From Thermoanaerobaculia bacterium (GTDB lineage: Bacteria > Acidobacteriota > Thermoanaerobaculia > Multivoradales > JAHEKO01), in contig CAMYLC010000048.1 in NCBI GenBank assembly GCA_947259195.1, forward strand, positions 2,803 through 66,802: a DNA stretch of 64,000 nt. Reading direction: 5' to 3'. Below, one piece after another: positions 44,119 through 57,392 of the stretch; the first letter of the stretch is position 1; the number at the start of each line of letters is the position of its first letter. A program made the position numbers and the translations under genes. The notes below the pieces were generated by a model, which was not told the DNA's origin, ran no database searches, and saw only the letters and a list, made by a program, of their open reading frames with translations.

Positions 44119-45104
44119 CGGACGACGGTGTTGCCATGGTGGTTATCGAAGATGCCTGGCGCTCGCCGGCGACTCTCGGCCCCAGTGTCGTCACTATTGG
44201 CAACTTCGATGGGGTTCACACGGGGCAGCAGGCGATACTCCAACGGCTTGTGGATCGCGGGCAGGCTATTGGCATCGACTCGATCATGGTGACTTTCGAG
44301 CCTCACCCGCAGTCGGTGCTGCAGCCGAAACAACCGCCGCCGCGCCTCACGACCCGCGACCAGAAGCGAGCCCTGGTCGAGCGAATGGGGGTCGGCACGA
44401 TTGCCGAGGTGCGGTTCGACGAGTCGTTTGCCGAGACCACAGCGCAGCATTTTGTGGAGGCCTTCCTGCACGAGAAGCTCCAGGCGGCAGAGGTCTACGT
44501 CGGGTCGCGATTCGTCTTCGGACGGCGCAAGGAAGGCGACCTGCCGCTCCTCCGCGAGATCGGGCGAGCTCTTGGTTTCGAGGTATTTGGTGTCGAGGAA
44601 GTGGCATTCGGTGGGGCGCCGGTGTCGAGCACCCGTATTCGCCGGGCGATACAGGCGGGAGAGGTCGCAGATGCCGGAGCAATGCTGGGCCGCGCCTACT
44701 CGATCTGTGGGTCGGTGGTGCGAGGAGACGGACGGGGAAAAAAGCTGGGATGGCCGACAACCAACGTCGCTACGGCTCACGAGGTGCTGCCACAGGATGG
44801 TGTCTATGCCTCGAAGGTCTGGCTTCCCGAGCTCGATGGAGTCTTCGATGCCGTGACCAACGTCGGGTCGCGCCCGACCTTCCCCGACGGCGACCGGAAG
44901 GTGGTCGAAAGCCATCTCTTCGGCTTCGATGGGGAGATCTACGGCAAAGGAGTAGAATTGTGCTTCCTCGAAAGGCTGCGCGGGGAGCAGGCTTTTCCCT
45001 CGGCCGAAGCCCTCATCAGCCAGATCGAGAAGGATGCAGGGAGGGCGCGAGAATACTTGCAGCAAGAGAACTGTTTAGAGTTCGTGCCGACTATCGGCAA
45101 CTGA
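44115..45104 (+). CDS. ribF: Bifunctional riboflavin kinase / FMN adenylyltransferase
   Basis: A 329-residue protein beginning at the ATGA overlap with rimO. The N-terminal FAD synthetase domain has VTIGNFDGVHTGQQAIL (about 26-42) and GAPVSSTRIRRAIQAGEV. The C-terminal riboflavin kinase domain has GDGRGKKLGWPTTNV and VESHLFGFDGEIYG. It makes FMN and then FAD. An alternative start at the internal ATG a few codons downstream (MVVIEDAWR) cannot be excluded. Thioredoxin follows 72 bases later. Confidence 0.95.
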   Translation: MTDDGVAMVVIEDAWRSPATLGPSVVTIGNFDGVHTGQQAILQRLVDRGQAIGIDSIMVTFEPHPQSVLQPKQPPPRLTTRDQKRALVERMGVGTIAEVRFDESFAETTAQHFVEAFLHEKLQAAEVYVGSRFVFGRRKEGDLPLLREIGRALGFEVFGVEEVAFGGAPVSSTRIRRAIQAGEVADAGAMLGRAYSICGSVVRGDGRGKKLGWPTTNVATAHEVLPQDGVYASKVWLPELDGVFDAVTNVGSRPTFPDGDRKVVESHLFGFDGEIYGKGVELCFLERLRGEQAFPSAEALISQIEKDAGRAREYLQQENCLEFVPTIGN

Positions 45105-45176
45105 TGCCCACGGCATGAAGTCCAGGGTATGAACACCCTCGGTTTAGCTTCTTCAACGAGAAAAAGGAAGGAATCC

Positions 45177-45503
45177 ATGGCAGACAACGTTACGACAGTC
45201 AGCTCCGAGAGCTGGGAAGACGATGTGCTGAAGTCCGATCTCCCCGTCCTGGTAGATTTCTGGGCCGCCTGGTGCGGGCCCTGCAAGATGGTGGCCCCTG
45301 TCCTCGATGAGCTGGCCGTCGAGATGGGTGAGAAAGTGCGTGTAGCCAAGCTCAATGTCGATGAGAACCAGGCAATTGCCGCCCAGTACCAGGTCAGGGG
45401 CATTCCGACCTTCATTCTGTTCAAGGACGGTCAGGTGGCGGACCGCATGACCGGTGCGATGCCCAAGAGCGCCTTCGAACAGCTGATCGAGCGCCACACC
45501 TGA
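45177..45503 (+). CDS. trxA: Thioredoxin
   Basis: The ATG at 45177 follows AAGGAAGGA; the listed upstream start adds 16 unrelated residues. The 108-residue protein is a standard thioredoxin: [24 protein letters not shown] contains the WCGPC redox centre, followed by [28 protein letters not shown] with the cis-proline. It has no signal peptide and so is cytoplasmic. It reduces disulfides of ribonucleotide reductase, reductases and peroxiredoxins. A HerA-like ATPase gene starts 92 bases downstream. Confidence 0.95.
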   Translation: MADNVTTVSSESWEDDVLKSDLPVLVDFWAAWCGPCKMVAPVLDELAVEMGEKVRVAKLNVDENQAIAAQYQVRGIPTFILFKDGQVADRMTGAMPKSAFEQLIERHT

Positions 45504-45594
45504 GCACGGTCTCTGTGGGTGTCCCCTGAGAGGTCGAGTCGATCTCTGACCAGGGCCCGCCTCCAGATCTCATGCTGCGACAATTCTGCGAGTG

Positions 45595-48033
45595 ATGAAG
45601 CACTACGAAAAACTCGGGCTGTTCTACCTCGGCCGGTCCAAAGCCACGGATGCCGGCGACGGCGAGCAGCCTTTGCTGCTGTACGAGTCCAAGGACCTAC
45701 TGACGCATGCTGTGTGCGTCGGCATGACCGGGAGCGGCAAGACCGGACTCTGTATTGGACTGATCGAAGAGGCTGCGATCGATGGGATCCCAGCCATCAT
45801 TGTCGATCCAAAAGGTGACCTGGGCAACCTCCTGCTGACATTCCCCGAGCTGCGACCCAGCGACTTCCAGCCCTGGGTCAACCGGGAAGAGGCGAGCCAG
45901 CAGGGTCTCAGCGTCGAGCAGTTTGCCGAGAAGCAGGCCGGGCTGTGGACCCAGGGCCTGGCAGAGTGGGGACAGACTGGCGAGAGGATCGGCCGGCTGC
46001 GGGATGCGGCCGATTTCGCGATCTTCACTCCGGGCAGCGAAGCCGGGCTGCCGATTTCGGTCCTGGATTCGTTCAAGGCACCGTCGAGCCTCGATTGGGA
46101 AGACGCCGACCTGATTCGCGATCGGATCGAGTCCACCGTTACCGGCCTCCTGAGCCTTCTGGGCGTCGAGGCTGACCCGATCCAGAGCCCCGAGCACATC
46201 CTGCTGTCGAATCTGCTGTCGCATTTCTGGCGGGCTGGCGCGGACGTGGGTCTGGCCGAGCTCATCCGGGGCATCCAGGAACCCCCCTTCGATCGCGTCG
46301 GGGCCTTCGACCTGGAGACGTTCTTCTCGACCACCAAGCGGACCCGTCTGGCCATCAAGTTGAACAACCTGCTGGCTGCGCCCAGCTTTCAAGGTTGGCT
46401 CGAAGGCGCACCCCTGGATCTGGAAGAGCTGCTCTACTCAGAGACCGGCCGCCCTCGGGTCGCCATCTTCTCGATCGCTCACCTCTCCGACCAGCAGCGG
46501 ATGTTCTTCGTGACCCTGCTGCTCAATGAAACGCTCAGCTGGATTCGGCGACGACCCGGTACCAACAGCTTGCGGGCTCTCCTCTACATGGACGAGATCT
46601 TCGGCTATCTGCCGCCGGTCGCCGAGCCGCCATCGAAGAAGCCGCTGCTGACACTGCTCAAGCAGGCGAGGGCCTACGGCCTGGGAGTCGTGCTGGCGAC
46701 TCAGAATCCAGGAGACCTGGACTACAAGGGGCTGGCGAATATCGGCACCTGGTTCCTGGGTCGGCTGCAGGCAGAGCGAGACAAGGAGAAAGTGTTGGAG
46801 GGGCTCAAAGGAGTGACGGTCGATGGTGGTCTCAGCCGCCAGGAACTGGATCGACTGCTCTCTGGCTTGAAGAAGCGGACCTTTCTCCTCCACAACGTGA
46901 ACGAGGAGCGGCCGGAGGTCTTCCAGACGAGATGGGTCATGTCGTACCTGAGGGGACCCTTGACCCGAGACCAGATTCGCACCCTGATGGCTGAACGGAG
47001 AGCCGAATGGAGGTCGCCAGAGGTGCCTGAAGGAGACGATCCAGAGGCGCAAGAGACAGCCGCCATGGCTCCTGGCGAGGTGTCGAAGGGCGAGCCTGAT
47101 GATGCTTCGTCGACTGCGGTCGACAAGCTCCCTGGGCTCGAGAAAGGTCTTTCACAGTTCTTCTGCAGCCGGTCTACTGCTGGCAAGGATCAGCCACACT
47201 ACGAGCCCTACCTGTTGGGGCTCGGCAAGGTCGAATTTGTCGACCGGAAGACCAGAGAGGTTCTGGCTACCGACGAAGCGAAGTTGATCCTGCCTCTCAG
47301 GCCCGGGCAGAGTGCGATCGACTGGACCGCGGCCGAGGTGCTCGATGTGGGTGAGGATGAGCTGGCCCGAGAACCCGACCCTGAGGCCACTTGGGCTCCG
47401 CTGCCCGAAGCAGCCGAGCGTCCCACGAGCTACACGCGCTGGAGGAAGGAGTTGGAGGATTTCCTCTATCGGCAGCGGCGGCTCGAGATGTTCCAGAGCA
47501 CTGCCCTCGAGGCGATCTCGCTGCCGAGAGAGTCGGAGCGTGATTTCCGAATCCGTCTCGCCGATCTGGCCCGGGCCGAGCGCGACCGCAGACTCGAAGC
47601 GCTGAGGAGCTCTTTTGACACGCGACGCCGCAAGCTCGAGGATCGCATCGACAAGGCTGAGCGCCAGCTGTCGAAGGAGAAGGATCAGGCGAGTCGGGCC
47701 AAGCTGGAAACTGCGGTCTCGATAGGTACGACCCTCTTGTCGGTGCTCACCGGTCGCCGGAGACTGAGCCAAACCACCATCAACCGTGCCGGATCATCGG
47801 TACGTGATGCAAGAGAATCATCACGTCAGTCCGAAGACGTCGTGGAGGCGCGCACTTCGCTCGAGGATCTCAACGACCAGCTGGAGAAGCTGGAAGCAGA
47901 ACTGGAGGAACGGCTTCAGGAGCTGAGCCGTGATCTGGATCCGCTGAGCGCGAAGCTCGACCCGGTGACCATCCAACCGCGTCGGACCGATGTGGACGTC
48001 CAGTCGGTCAGCCTGCTCTGGGTCACTGACTAG
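45595..48033 (+). CDS. HerA/FtsK-superfamily ATPase (DUF87-like) with C-terminal coiled coil
   Basis: An 812-residue protein; the ATG at 45595 follows the listed GTG by one codon. The P-loop GMTGSGKTG (residues 43-51), IIVDPKGDLGNLL just after it, and a Walker B at LLYMDEIFGYLPP (D333-E334), followed by LKQARAYGLGVVLATQNPGDLDYKG, identify a HerA/VirB4/TraG-like hexameric translocase ATPase. Residues 340-440 hold the sensor and arginine-finger region. After a central all-beta segment the last 180 residues form a long charged coiled coil (about 635-790). Unlike classical archaeal HerA there is no NurA nuclease gene nearby, and no nuclease domain was recognised in the chain. Possible jobs are DNA processing, defence or protein secretion; none can be chosen from the context. 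Confidence 0.72.
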   Translation: MKHYEKLGLFYLGRSKATDAGDGEQPLLLYESKDLLTHAVCVGMTGSGKTGLCIGLIEEAAIDGIPAIIVDPKGDLGNLLLTFPELRPSDFQPWVNREEASQQGLSVEQFAEKQAGLWTQGLAEWGQTGERIGRLRDAADFAIFTPGSEAGLPISVLDSFKAPSSLDWEDADLIRDRIESTVTGLLSLLGVEADPIQSPEHILLSNLLSHFWRAGADVGLAELIRGIQEPPFDRVGAFDLETFFSTTKRTRLAIKLNNLLAAPSFQGWLEGAPLDLEELLYSETGRPRVAIFSIAHLSDQQRMFFVTLLLNETLSWIRRRPGTNSLRALLYMDEIFGYLPPVAEPPSKKPLLTLLKQARAYGLGVVLATQNPGDLDYKGLANIGTWFLGRLQAERDKEKVLEGLKGVTVDGGLSRQELDRLLSGLKKRTFLLHNVNEERPEVFQTRWVMSYLRGPLTRDQIRTLMAERRAEWRSPEVPEGDDPEAQETAAMAPGEVSKGEPDDASSTAVDKLPGLEKGLSQFFCSRSTAGKDQPHYEPYLLGLGKVEFVDRKTREVLATDEAKLILPLRPGQSAIDWTAAEVLDVGEDELAREPDPEATWAPLPEAAERPTSYTRWRKELEDFLYRQRRLEMFQSTALEAISLPRESERDFRIRLADLARAERDRRLEALRSSFDTRRRKLEDRIDKAERQLSKEKDQASRAKLETAVSIGTTLLSVLTGRRRLSQTTINRAGSSVRDARESSRQSEDVVEARTSLEDLNDQLEKLEAELEERLQELSRDLDPLSAKLDPVTIQPRRTDVDVQSVSLLWVTD

Positions 48034-48052
48034 GCGCCAGGTTCGCAAACCG

Positions 48053-48077
48053 GCAGTCGGCCACTGGGTGGCACTGC
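48053..48077. terminator. Hairpin between convergent HerA-like and guaB genes
   Basis: GCAGT-CG-GCCAC-TGG-GTGGC-ACTGC forms a 10-bp stem interrupted by a two-base bulge, centred in the 54-base gap where the two genes converge. It has no T-run on either side, so it is a terminator-like structure rather than a certain intrinsic terminator. Confidence 0.45.
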
Positions 48078-48087
48078 TGCGGGCGGG

Positions 48088-49569
48088 TCAGCGCTGCCGC
48101 TCGACCCAGTAGTTGGGAGCTTCCTTGGTGATCAGTACGTCGTGAGCGTGGCTCTCCTTGAGTCCTGCCGACGTGACCCTGACGAACCGCGCATCGACCC
48201 TGAGTTGCTCGATGTCGCCACACCCGGCCAGACCCATCCCCGATCGCAGACCGCCAGTGAGCTGCGGCAGCATTTGATGCACGCTGCCCTTGTAGGGGAC
48301 GATGCCCTCGATGCCCTCCGGCACCATCTTGCCGAGCTCCCCGTTGGCCTCTTGAAAGTAGCGATCGGCACTGCCCTTGGCCATCGCCGAGAGCGAACCC
48401 ATTCCACGATAGGCCTTGTAGGTTCGTCCCTGATAGAGGATGGTCTCGCCAGGGCTCTCCTCGGTTCCGGCGAACAGTGAGCCGATCATTACCGAGTGGG
48501 CGCCGGCGGCGATCGCTTTGCTGATATCCCCCGAGAACTTGATGCCGCCATCGGCAATCACGGGAATATCTCGCTCCGCCGCCGCCTCGCAAACCTGCTG
48601 GATGGCGGTGATCTGCGGCATGCCGGCGCCAGTGACGACTCGCGTCGTGCAGATGGATCCGGGGCCGATGCCGACTTTGACGGCGTCCACATCCCGGTCG
48701 ATCAGGGCCTGAGCTCCTGCTCGGGTCGCGACGTTACCGGCAATCAGCTTGATATCCGGGTACCTCTCCCTGAGAGTAGCGACGGCTGACAAGACCCCAG
48801 CGCTATGAGCGTGTGACGAGTCCAGAAGAAGGAAGTCCGCACCGGCGTCGATGAGAGCCGCGGCTCTTTGCAGGCTGTCGACTGAGGCGCCGATCGCCGC
48901 ACCCACACGCAGGCGACCCAGTTCATCCTTGCAGGCCTTGGGAAACTCGATGGCCTTTTGAATGTCCTTGACTGTAATCAGCCCCTTCAAGCTACCCGCG
49001 GCGTCCACCACCAGGAGTTTCTCGATTTTGTGTAGATGCAGCAGGGCCTTGGCCTCTTCCAGCGTCGTACCCTCGGCAACCGTGACCAGGTTCTCCTTGG
49101 TCATCAAATCATCGATTCGCTTCTCCAGGTCCCTTTCGAATCTGAGGTCGCGGTTGGTGAGAATTCCCACCAGTCGCCCCCCGTCCGAGGTCACCGGCAC
49201 CCCTGAGATCTTGTAGCGGGCCATGACCTCCAGAGCCTCGCCGATCCGCTGTTCGGGCCGCATCGTGACGGGATCGACGATCATCCCGGCCTCACTCCGC
49301 TTGACCTTGTCGACCTCTTCGGCCTGGGCCTGGCTGGGCAGGTTCTTGTGGATGACGCCGACGCCGCCGGCCTGGGCGACGGCGATCGCCAGTCGCGATT
49401 CCGTGACCGTGTCCATAGCAGCCGTGGTCACGGGTATGTTCATCTCGATGCCGCGACACAGACGAGTCTTCAAATCCACGTCGTTGGGATGAACCTCCGA
49501 GTGGCCCGGAACGATCAGGACATCGTCGAAAGTTAGGGCTTCTTCCGGCAGCTTGTTTTGCTGGCTCAT
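48088..49569 (-). CDS. guaB: Inosine-5'-monophosphate dehydrogenase
   Basis: The ATG at 49569 ([26 protein letters not shown]) is chosen; the 63 listed codons upstream are untypical and cross a hairpin and a short repeat. The 493-residue enzyme has a TIM barrel interrupted by a CBS pair (about 95-205), the active-site loop [15 protein letters not shown] with Cys307, and the mobile flap [12 protein letters not shown]. It oxidises IMP to XMP, the committed step of GMP synthesis. No guaA is adjacent. A terminator-like hairpin upstream separates it from secA, so it probably has its own promoter. Confidence 0.95.
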   Translation of the reverse strand: MSQQNKLPEEALTFDDVLIVPGHSEVHPNDVDLKTRLCRGIEMNIPVTTAAMDTVTESRLAIAVAQAGGVGVIHKNLPSQAQAEEVDKVKRSEAGMIVDPVTMRPEQRIGEALEVMARYKISGVPVTSDGGRLVGILTNRDLRFERDLEKRIDDLMTKENLVTVAEGTTLEEAKALLHLHKIEKLLVVDAAGSLKGLITVKDIQKAIEFPKACKDELGRLRVGAAIGASVDSLQRAAALIDAGADFLLLDSSHAHSAGVLSAVATLRERYPDIKLIAGNVATRAGAQALIDRDVDAVKVGIGPGSICTTRVVTGAGMPQITAIQQVCEAAAERDIPVIADGGIKFSGDISKAIAAGAHSVMIGSLFAGTEESPGETILYQGRTYKAYRGMGSLSAMAKGSADRYFQEANGELGKMVPEGIEGIVPYKGSVHQMLPQLTGGLRSGMGLAGCGDIEQLRVDARFVRVTSAGLKESHAHDVLITKEAPNYWVERQR

Positions 49570-49591
49570 GATGGACTCAAACGGTTGTAGT

Positions 49592-49615
49592 GAAGAGAAG
49601 GCCCCCGCAGGGGCC
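49592..49615 (-). terminator. Terminator-like hairpin after secA
   Basis: On the minus strand GGCCCC-TGCG-GGGGCC is followed immediately by TTCTCTT. It lies 83 bases past the secA stop and 23 bases before the guaB start, and would end the secA transcript. The stem is only 6 bp but entirely GC. Confidence 0.5.
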
Positions 49616-49643
49616 GGCCGTGGCAAGCGTATCAGAAGCTGCT

Positions 49644-49675
49644 GAAGCAGTGGGGCAGTGAAGCAGTGAGGCAGT
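49644..49675. repeat. Two tandem 16-bp repeats in the secA-guaB spacer
   Basis: GAAGCAGTGGGGCAGT is followed directly by GAAGCAGTGAGGCAGT (one mismatch) and a partial third unit. This is a simple tandem duplication in non-coding DNA; no function is evident. Confidence 0.7.
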
Positions 49676-49697
49676 GGGGCTCGAACGCCAGTCGGGG

Positions 49698-52397
<2,700 letters not shown>

Positions 52398-52459
52398 TTC
52401 GTAACTCTCACTTGGGCTGGGGTAGGGGCGGCGGCGCCCCGACAGGCGTTAACAAGGTC

Positions 52460-52468
52460 AGTGTAACA
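52460..52468 (-). promoter_or_regulatory. Candidate extended -10 promoter for secA
   Basis: The minus strand reads TGTTACACT, which fits the extended -10 form TGnTATAAT in all but two positions, about 63 bases before the secA ATG. No good -35 is present, as is common for extended -10 promoters. It lies just past a hairpin that could end the upstream transcript. Confidence 0.35.
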
Positions 52469-52480
52469 AAGATTCCATCT

Positions 52481-52506
52481 GGGCTCCTGGTCGTGCACCA
52501 GGGCCC
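52481..52506 (-). terminator. Hairpin between the M23 peptidase gene and secA
   Basis: GGGC-T-CCTGGT and ACCAGG-GCCC form a 10-bp stem with a single bulge and a 5-base loop (CGTGC). It begins 32 bases after the M23 stop. It is not followed by a real T-run, so Rho-independent function is uncertain. Confidence 0.4.
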
Positions 52507-52537
52507 TGCGGTCCGGCTTTGAAGGATCCCGTCGCGG

Positions 52538-53413
52538 TCAGGAGCTGCTCGGCCGTTTGTCCAGGATGTAGGTGAGCGGGTTTCTTGGCTGCCCATCAAG
52601 CCGAACCTCGTAGTGCAGATGGAACCCCGTCGTGCGCCCCGTGTTGCCTACGAAGCCGATCACGTCACCTCTGCGGACTCGCTGCCCAGGCTCGACGTTG
52701 TAGCTCGCCAGGTGCCCGTAGCGTGTCATCACCCCATAGCCGTGCGAGAGATCGACGGAGTTGCCCAGGCGACCATTGCGCCTAGCCCTCAACACGACAC
52801 CATCGGCTGTTGCCTTGACTGGCTGACCTGGGGAGGTGGAAATGTCGATCGCTCGATGCAGGGCCCGCTGTCCGGTGACCGGATCGCTGCGATAGCCGTA
52901 GCCGCTGGTCAACAGGCCGCGAACAGGAGAGATCGAAGGAGTGGCGGCGGCCTGTTGCAGCTGTTCGGCCAACTCGGCTCCAACACTTTCGAGCCCCCGG
53001 TCCAGGAATTCGGCCCGATCGCGCAATTGGCTGAGCGCCGCCGGGTCGGAAAGGAGTAGATCCTCGCCTCCGATACCGGGTTCCTGCTCGAGTCCCAGAC
53101 CATCGACCCCGGCTACGATCGCCAGCTGGCGCGTACGATCCTCGAAATCGACCAGCTGTCGGTTGAGCTCGCGGACGCTGGTCTCGAAGTCCTGGTTGAC
53201 CTCTCGCAGGCGGAGGTTCTCCGCTTCGAGCTGAGAGAGTTGGGCCTTGTCGATCGTGGTGAAGAAGAAGGACCAGGTCGATGCCACAGCCAAGAGCAGC
53301 AGCACGAGCGTCGCCAAGCCCGCGACCAGCAGCTGACGAGTGCTGACGGTCCACTTGCGGAACTTGGCGCGCGAATGCGGCACCAAGATGATGGTGTGGT
53401 GCTTCAGTCCCAT
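52538..53413 (-). CDS. Membrane-anchored M23 (LytM-type) metallopeptidase
   Basis: The ATG at 53413 (MGLKHHTIILVPHSRAKFRKWTVS) is preferred because the codons upstream cross a promoter and a large hairpin. The 291-residue protein has one membrane helix (about 32-52), a coiled coil (about 60-105), and a C-terminal M23 domain with zinc-binding HRAID (H..xD) and LHYEV (HxH) motifs in the order seen in active LytM enzymes (SGYGYRSDPVTGQRALHRAIDIS). It should lie on the periplasmic face and cut or help cut peptidoglycan cross-links during growth or division. A good sigma-70 promoter is found just upstream. Confidence 0.88.
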   Translation of the reverse strand: MGLKHHTIILVPHSRAKFRKWTVSTRQLLVAGLATLVLLLLAVASTWSFFFTTIDKAQLSQLEAENLRLREVNQDFETSVRELNRQLVDFEDRTRQLAIVAGVDGLGLEQEPGIGGEDLLLSDPAALSQLRDRAEFLDRGLESVGAELAEQLQQAAATPSISPVRGLLTSGYGYRSDPVTGQRALHRAIDISTSPGQPVKATADGVVLRARRNGRLGNSVDLSHGYGVMTRYGHLASYNVEPGQRVRRGDVIGFVGNTGRTTGFHLHYEVRLDGQPRNPLTYILDKRPSSS

Positions 53414-53480
53414 GACAATCCGACAAGAGTCAAGGCCACCAGGTTCTTCCCCCCAGAAGAGATTGGCCCGATCGAGGCCT

Positions 53481-53508
53481 ATTCTACTTTGGCCGTGAAA
53501 GCTGTCAA
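53481..53508 (-). promoter_or_regulatory. Sigma-70 type promoter for the M23 peptidase gene
   Basis: The minus strand reads TTGACA (perfect -35, 53508-53503), 16 bases, then TAGAAT (-10, 53486-53481, one mismatch to TATAAT). Predicted transcription starts near 53474, about 60 bases before the ATG at 53413. This is the best consensus promoter seen in the window. Confidence 0.7.
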
Positions 53509-53514
53509 GGTGTG

Positions 53515-53562
53515 ACGGTGGAGTCGACGGATGCCGCTCGGGCGACCTGTCGACTCCACCGT
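53515..53562 (-). terminator. Perfect 14-bp inverted repeat after acs
   Basis: ACGGTGGAGTCGAC (53515-53528) and GTCGACTCCACCGT (53549-53562) are exact reverse complements around a 20-base loop. It lies 77 bases past the acs stop and directly before the M23 promoter, so transcription termination or insulation is likely, although no T-run follows. It is also long enough to be a protein-binding site for a dimer. Confidence 0.55.
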
Positions 53563-53639
53563 ACAAGTCCTGATCCAGCCGTTCGCCTTGCTCCACCCTC
53601 AGCGGTGTCGGGCATGGCTCGGGCCGGAATCGATCGTCG

Positions 53640-55619
<1,980 letters not shown>

Positions 55620-56039
55620 GATTGTGCTGATCTCCCTAGGCTGTCCATGAGTGGATCCGAAACCTCATCGTGATTTTGGATATTTCGAAGCGAGTCTGCG
55701 AGTTGCAGGAGTCGACCACTGTACCCGAATTCACTCCGTTGTGGATCGACTGGCTGCGAGTACTGCGACTCCAGGATTTGCGGCTCCAGGATTCCGGAGT
55801 AGGACGCTCTCCCCAAAGAGGAGCCGTGAACCTCATCCTAGTGTTGCAGCGAGGCTCGTTCGGAGGAACACCCTCCGGGGTAGGACGCCGCCTACCCCTT
55901 GAGGGCGTTGAATTCGCAGCGAACAATGCTACTTTCTACGGAGTGCTCGGGGCTGCCGAAAGCGGGGTAGCTTGCCGACCCTTCTACTGGCGAAATATCC
56001 TCTTCGTTTCACCCATACATAACAGCTCGGAGGGACAGT
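55620..56039. other. 420-base regulatory spacer between divergent acs and the OFA transporter operon
   Basis: There is no gene in this stretch. It contains a hairpin at 55871-55905 (GGGGTAGG and CCTACCCC, 8 bp perfect, extended outside by CCCTC and GAGGG), a related sequence CCGGAGTAGGACGC about 80 bases upstream of it, and a short direct duplication of CTCCAGGATT near 55770. Both flanking units start outward, so the promoters and any shared control of the acetate genes should lie here. No consensus -35/-10 pair was convincing, and a sigma-54 motif tried near 55760 has the wrong spacing. Confidence 0.6.
55871..55905. repeat. Strong hairpin in the acs/OFA spacer
   Basis: The inner stem GGGGTAGG (55877-55884) with CCTACCCC (55891-55898) has a 6-base loop. 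The outer arms CCCTC (55871-55875) and GAGGG (55901-55905) extend it to 13 bp with a small internal loop. It is about 140 bases before the OFA transporter start. It could be a regulator-binding palindrome or a leader-RNA structure. Confidence 0.6.
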
Positions 56040-57392
56040 ATGAGCAGCGAATCTGCCGGCAATCGCTGGACCGTAATCCTCGGGGGTCTGATCGTTCAGA
56101 TCATCCTCGGCACCGTGTACGCCTTCAGTGTTTTCGTCGGTCCACTGGAGGCACAGATGGGCTGGGACCGGGCTACTACCCAGTGGGCCTTCTCGGTCAC
56201 GCTGGCGACGTTCGCTATCGTGATGATCCCGGCGGGCCGCCTGCAGGACCGAATCGGACCCCGCAAGGTCGCCTCGATCGGCGGCATCTTGCTCGGCATC
56301 TCATTCCTGGCTGGAGCCGTCCTGGTTTCTCCCGAGCGACCCTGGGCCCTCTATCTGACCTATGGACTGATCGGTGGCGCCGGAATCGGTTTCGCCTATG
56401 TCTGCCCCATTGCAGCCGCGGTCAAGTGGTTCCCTGACAAGAAAGGGCTGATCACGGGACTGGCGGTGGCCGGTTTCGGCGCGGGAGCACTCTTCTTCGC
56501 CGGCCCGGCATCGGTTCTGCTGCAGGCGCCTGGAGGTGGAGAAGAAGGACTGAGCTTGCTCCAGATCCTCATGATCGGCACGGGTTTCTCTGAGGGGATT
56601 GGTTTCGGTATCGGCTGGCGGTCCTTCTTCATATTGCACGGCCTGGTCGCAGGTGTCGGAGTGCTGCTCGGTGCGTCCCTGTTGAGAAATCCGCCCGAGG
56701 GCTGGAAGCCACCCGGCTGGAGTGAGGATCCAGCGATCGTGAGAGTCCAGCGGGACGTGGAATGGCACGAGATGCTCAATCGACCTCTGGCCTGCATGCT
56801 GTGGATCACGTTCATCTTCGGTGCCACTTCAGGCCTCCTCGCTATCGGTCAGTGGAAGCCGATGATGGGCACGATTCTTGGTGGTCGCACCTTCGCTCCC
56901 GAGTGGATGGGCAGTTTCGGACGATTCGTCGAGCCGGTCGGGATCCTGGCCATCTTCAACGCCATTGGCCGGATCTTCTGGGGCAAGATCAGTGACATCA
57001 TCGATCGCCCGCGAGCCATGATGATCATGTTTCTGGGACAGGGGCTGGTGTTCATGCTGTTGGCTGGAATCGATTCGGTGTTGGCGGTATTTCTGGCTTC
57101 GGCTTGGGTCGGCCTCAACTTCGGTGGCAACTTCGCCCTCTTTCCGTCGGCCACGGCCGACTATTTCGGCACCAAGAATCTCGGCATGAACTATGGTTGG
57201 ATCTTCACGGCCTACGGTGTGGCCGGCATTCTCGGACCGGCGGTGGGAGGCGTCCTGTTCGACGCGACCCAGGACTACATCCTGGCCTTCCTGTTCGCCG
57301 GGGTCCTCTGTTTCCTCGCCGCTGCATCGTCGGTCGTGGTCTGGGCATTGTCGAGGAGGCCCGTGGATGGGGCAGATATGAGCGATGCTTGA
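56040..57392 (+). CDS. OFA family major facilitator transporter (oxalate/formate antiporter-like)
   Basis: A 450-residue MFS protein with twelve predicted helices. The start RWTVILGGLIVQIILGTVYAFSVFVGPLEAQMGWDR and the LQDRIGPRKVASIGG loop are typical of the OFA family, which exchanges oxalate/formate or carries monocarboxylates. GGAGGGA precedes the ATG. The gene heads an operon with an ADP-forming acyl-CoA synthetase (8-base overlap) and a CoA-transferase/GNAT fusion, opposite acs, which suggests that its substrate is acetate or another short acid. The substrate is inferred from context only. Confidence 0.87.
   Translation: MSSESAGNRWTVILGGLIVQIILGTVYAFSVFVGPLEAQMGWDRATTQWAFSVTLATFAIVMIPAGRLQDRIGPRKVASIGGILLGISFLAGAVLVSPERPWALYLTYGLIGGAGIGFAYVCPIAAAVKWFPDKKGLITGLAVAGFGAGALFFAGPASVLLQAPGGGEEGLSLLQILMIGTGFSEGIGFGIGWRSFFILHGLVAGVGVLLGASLLRNPPEGWKPPGWSEDPAIVRVQRDVEWHEMLNRPLACMLWITFIFGATSGLLAIGQWKPMMGTILGGRTFAPEWMGSFGRFVEPVGILAIFNAIGRIFWGKISDIIDRPRAMMIMFLGQGLVFMLLAGIDSVLAVFLASAWVGLNFGGNFALFPSATADYFGTKNLGMNYGWIFTAYGVAGILGPAVGGVLFDATQDYILAFLFAGVLCFLAAASSVVVWALSRRPVDGADMSDA

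Noticed and set aside
55750-55775. Sigma-54 promoter (TGGCTGCGAGTACTGC) for the acetate operon
   Set aside because: The GG to GC distance is one base too long for a -24/-12 promoter, and the -12 element is poor.
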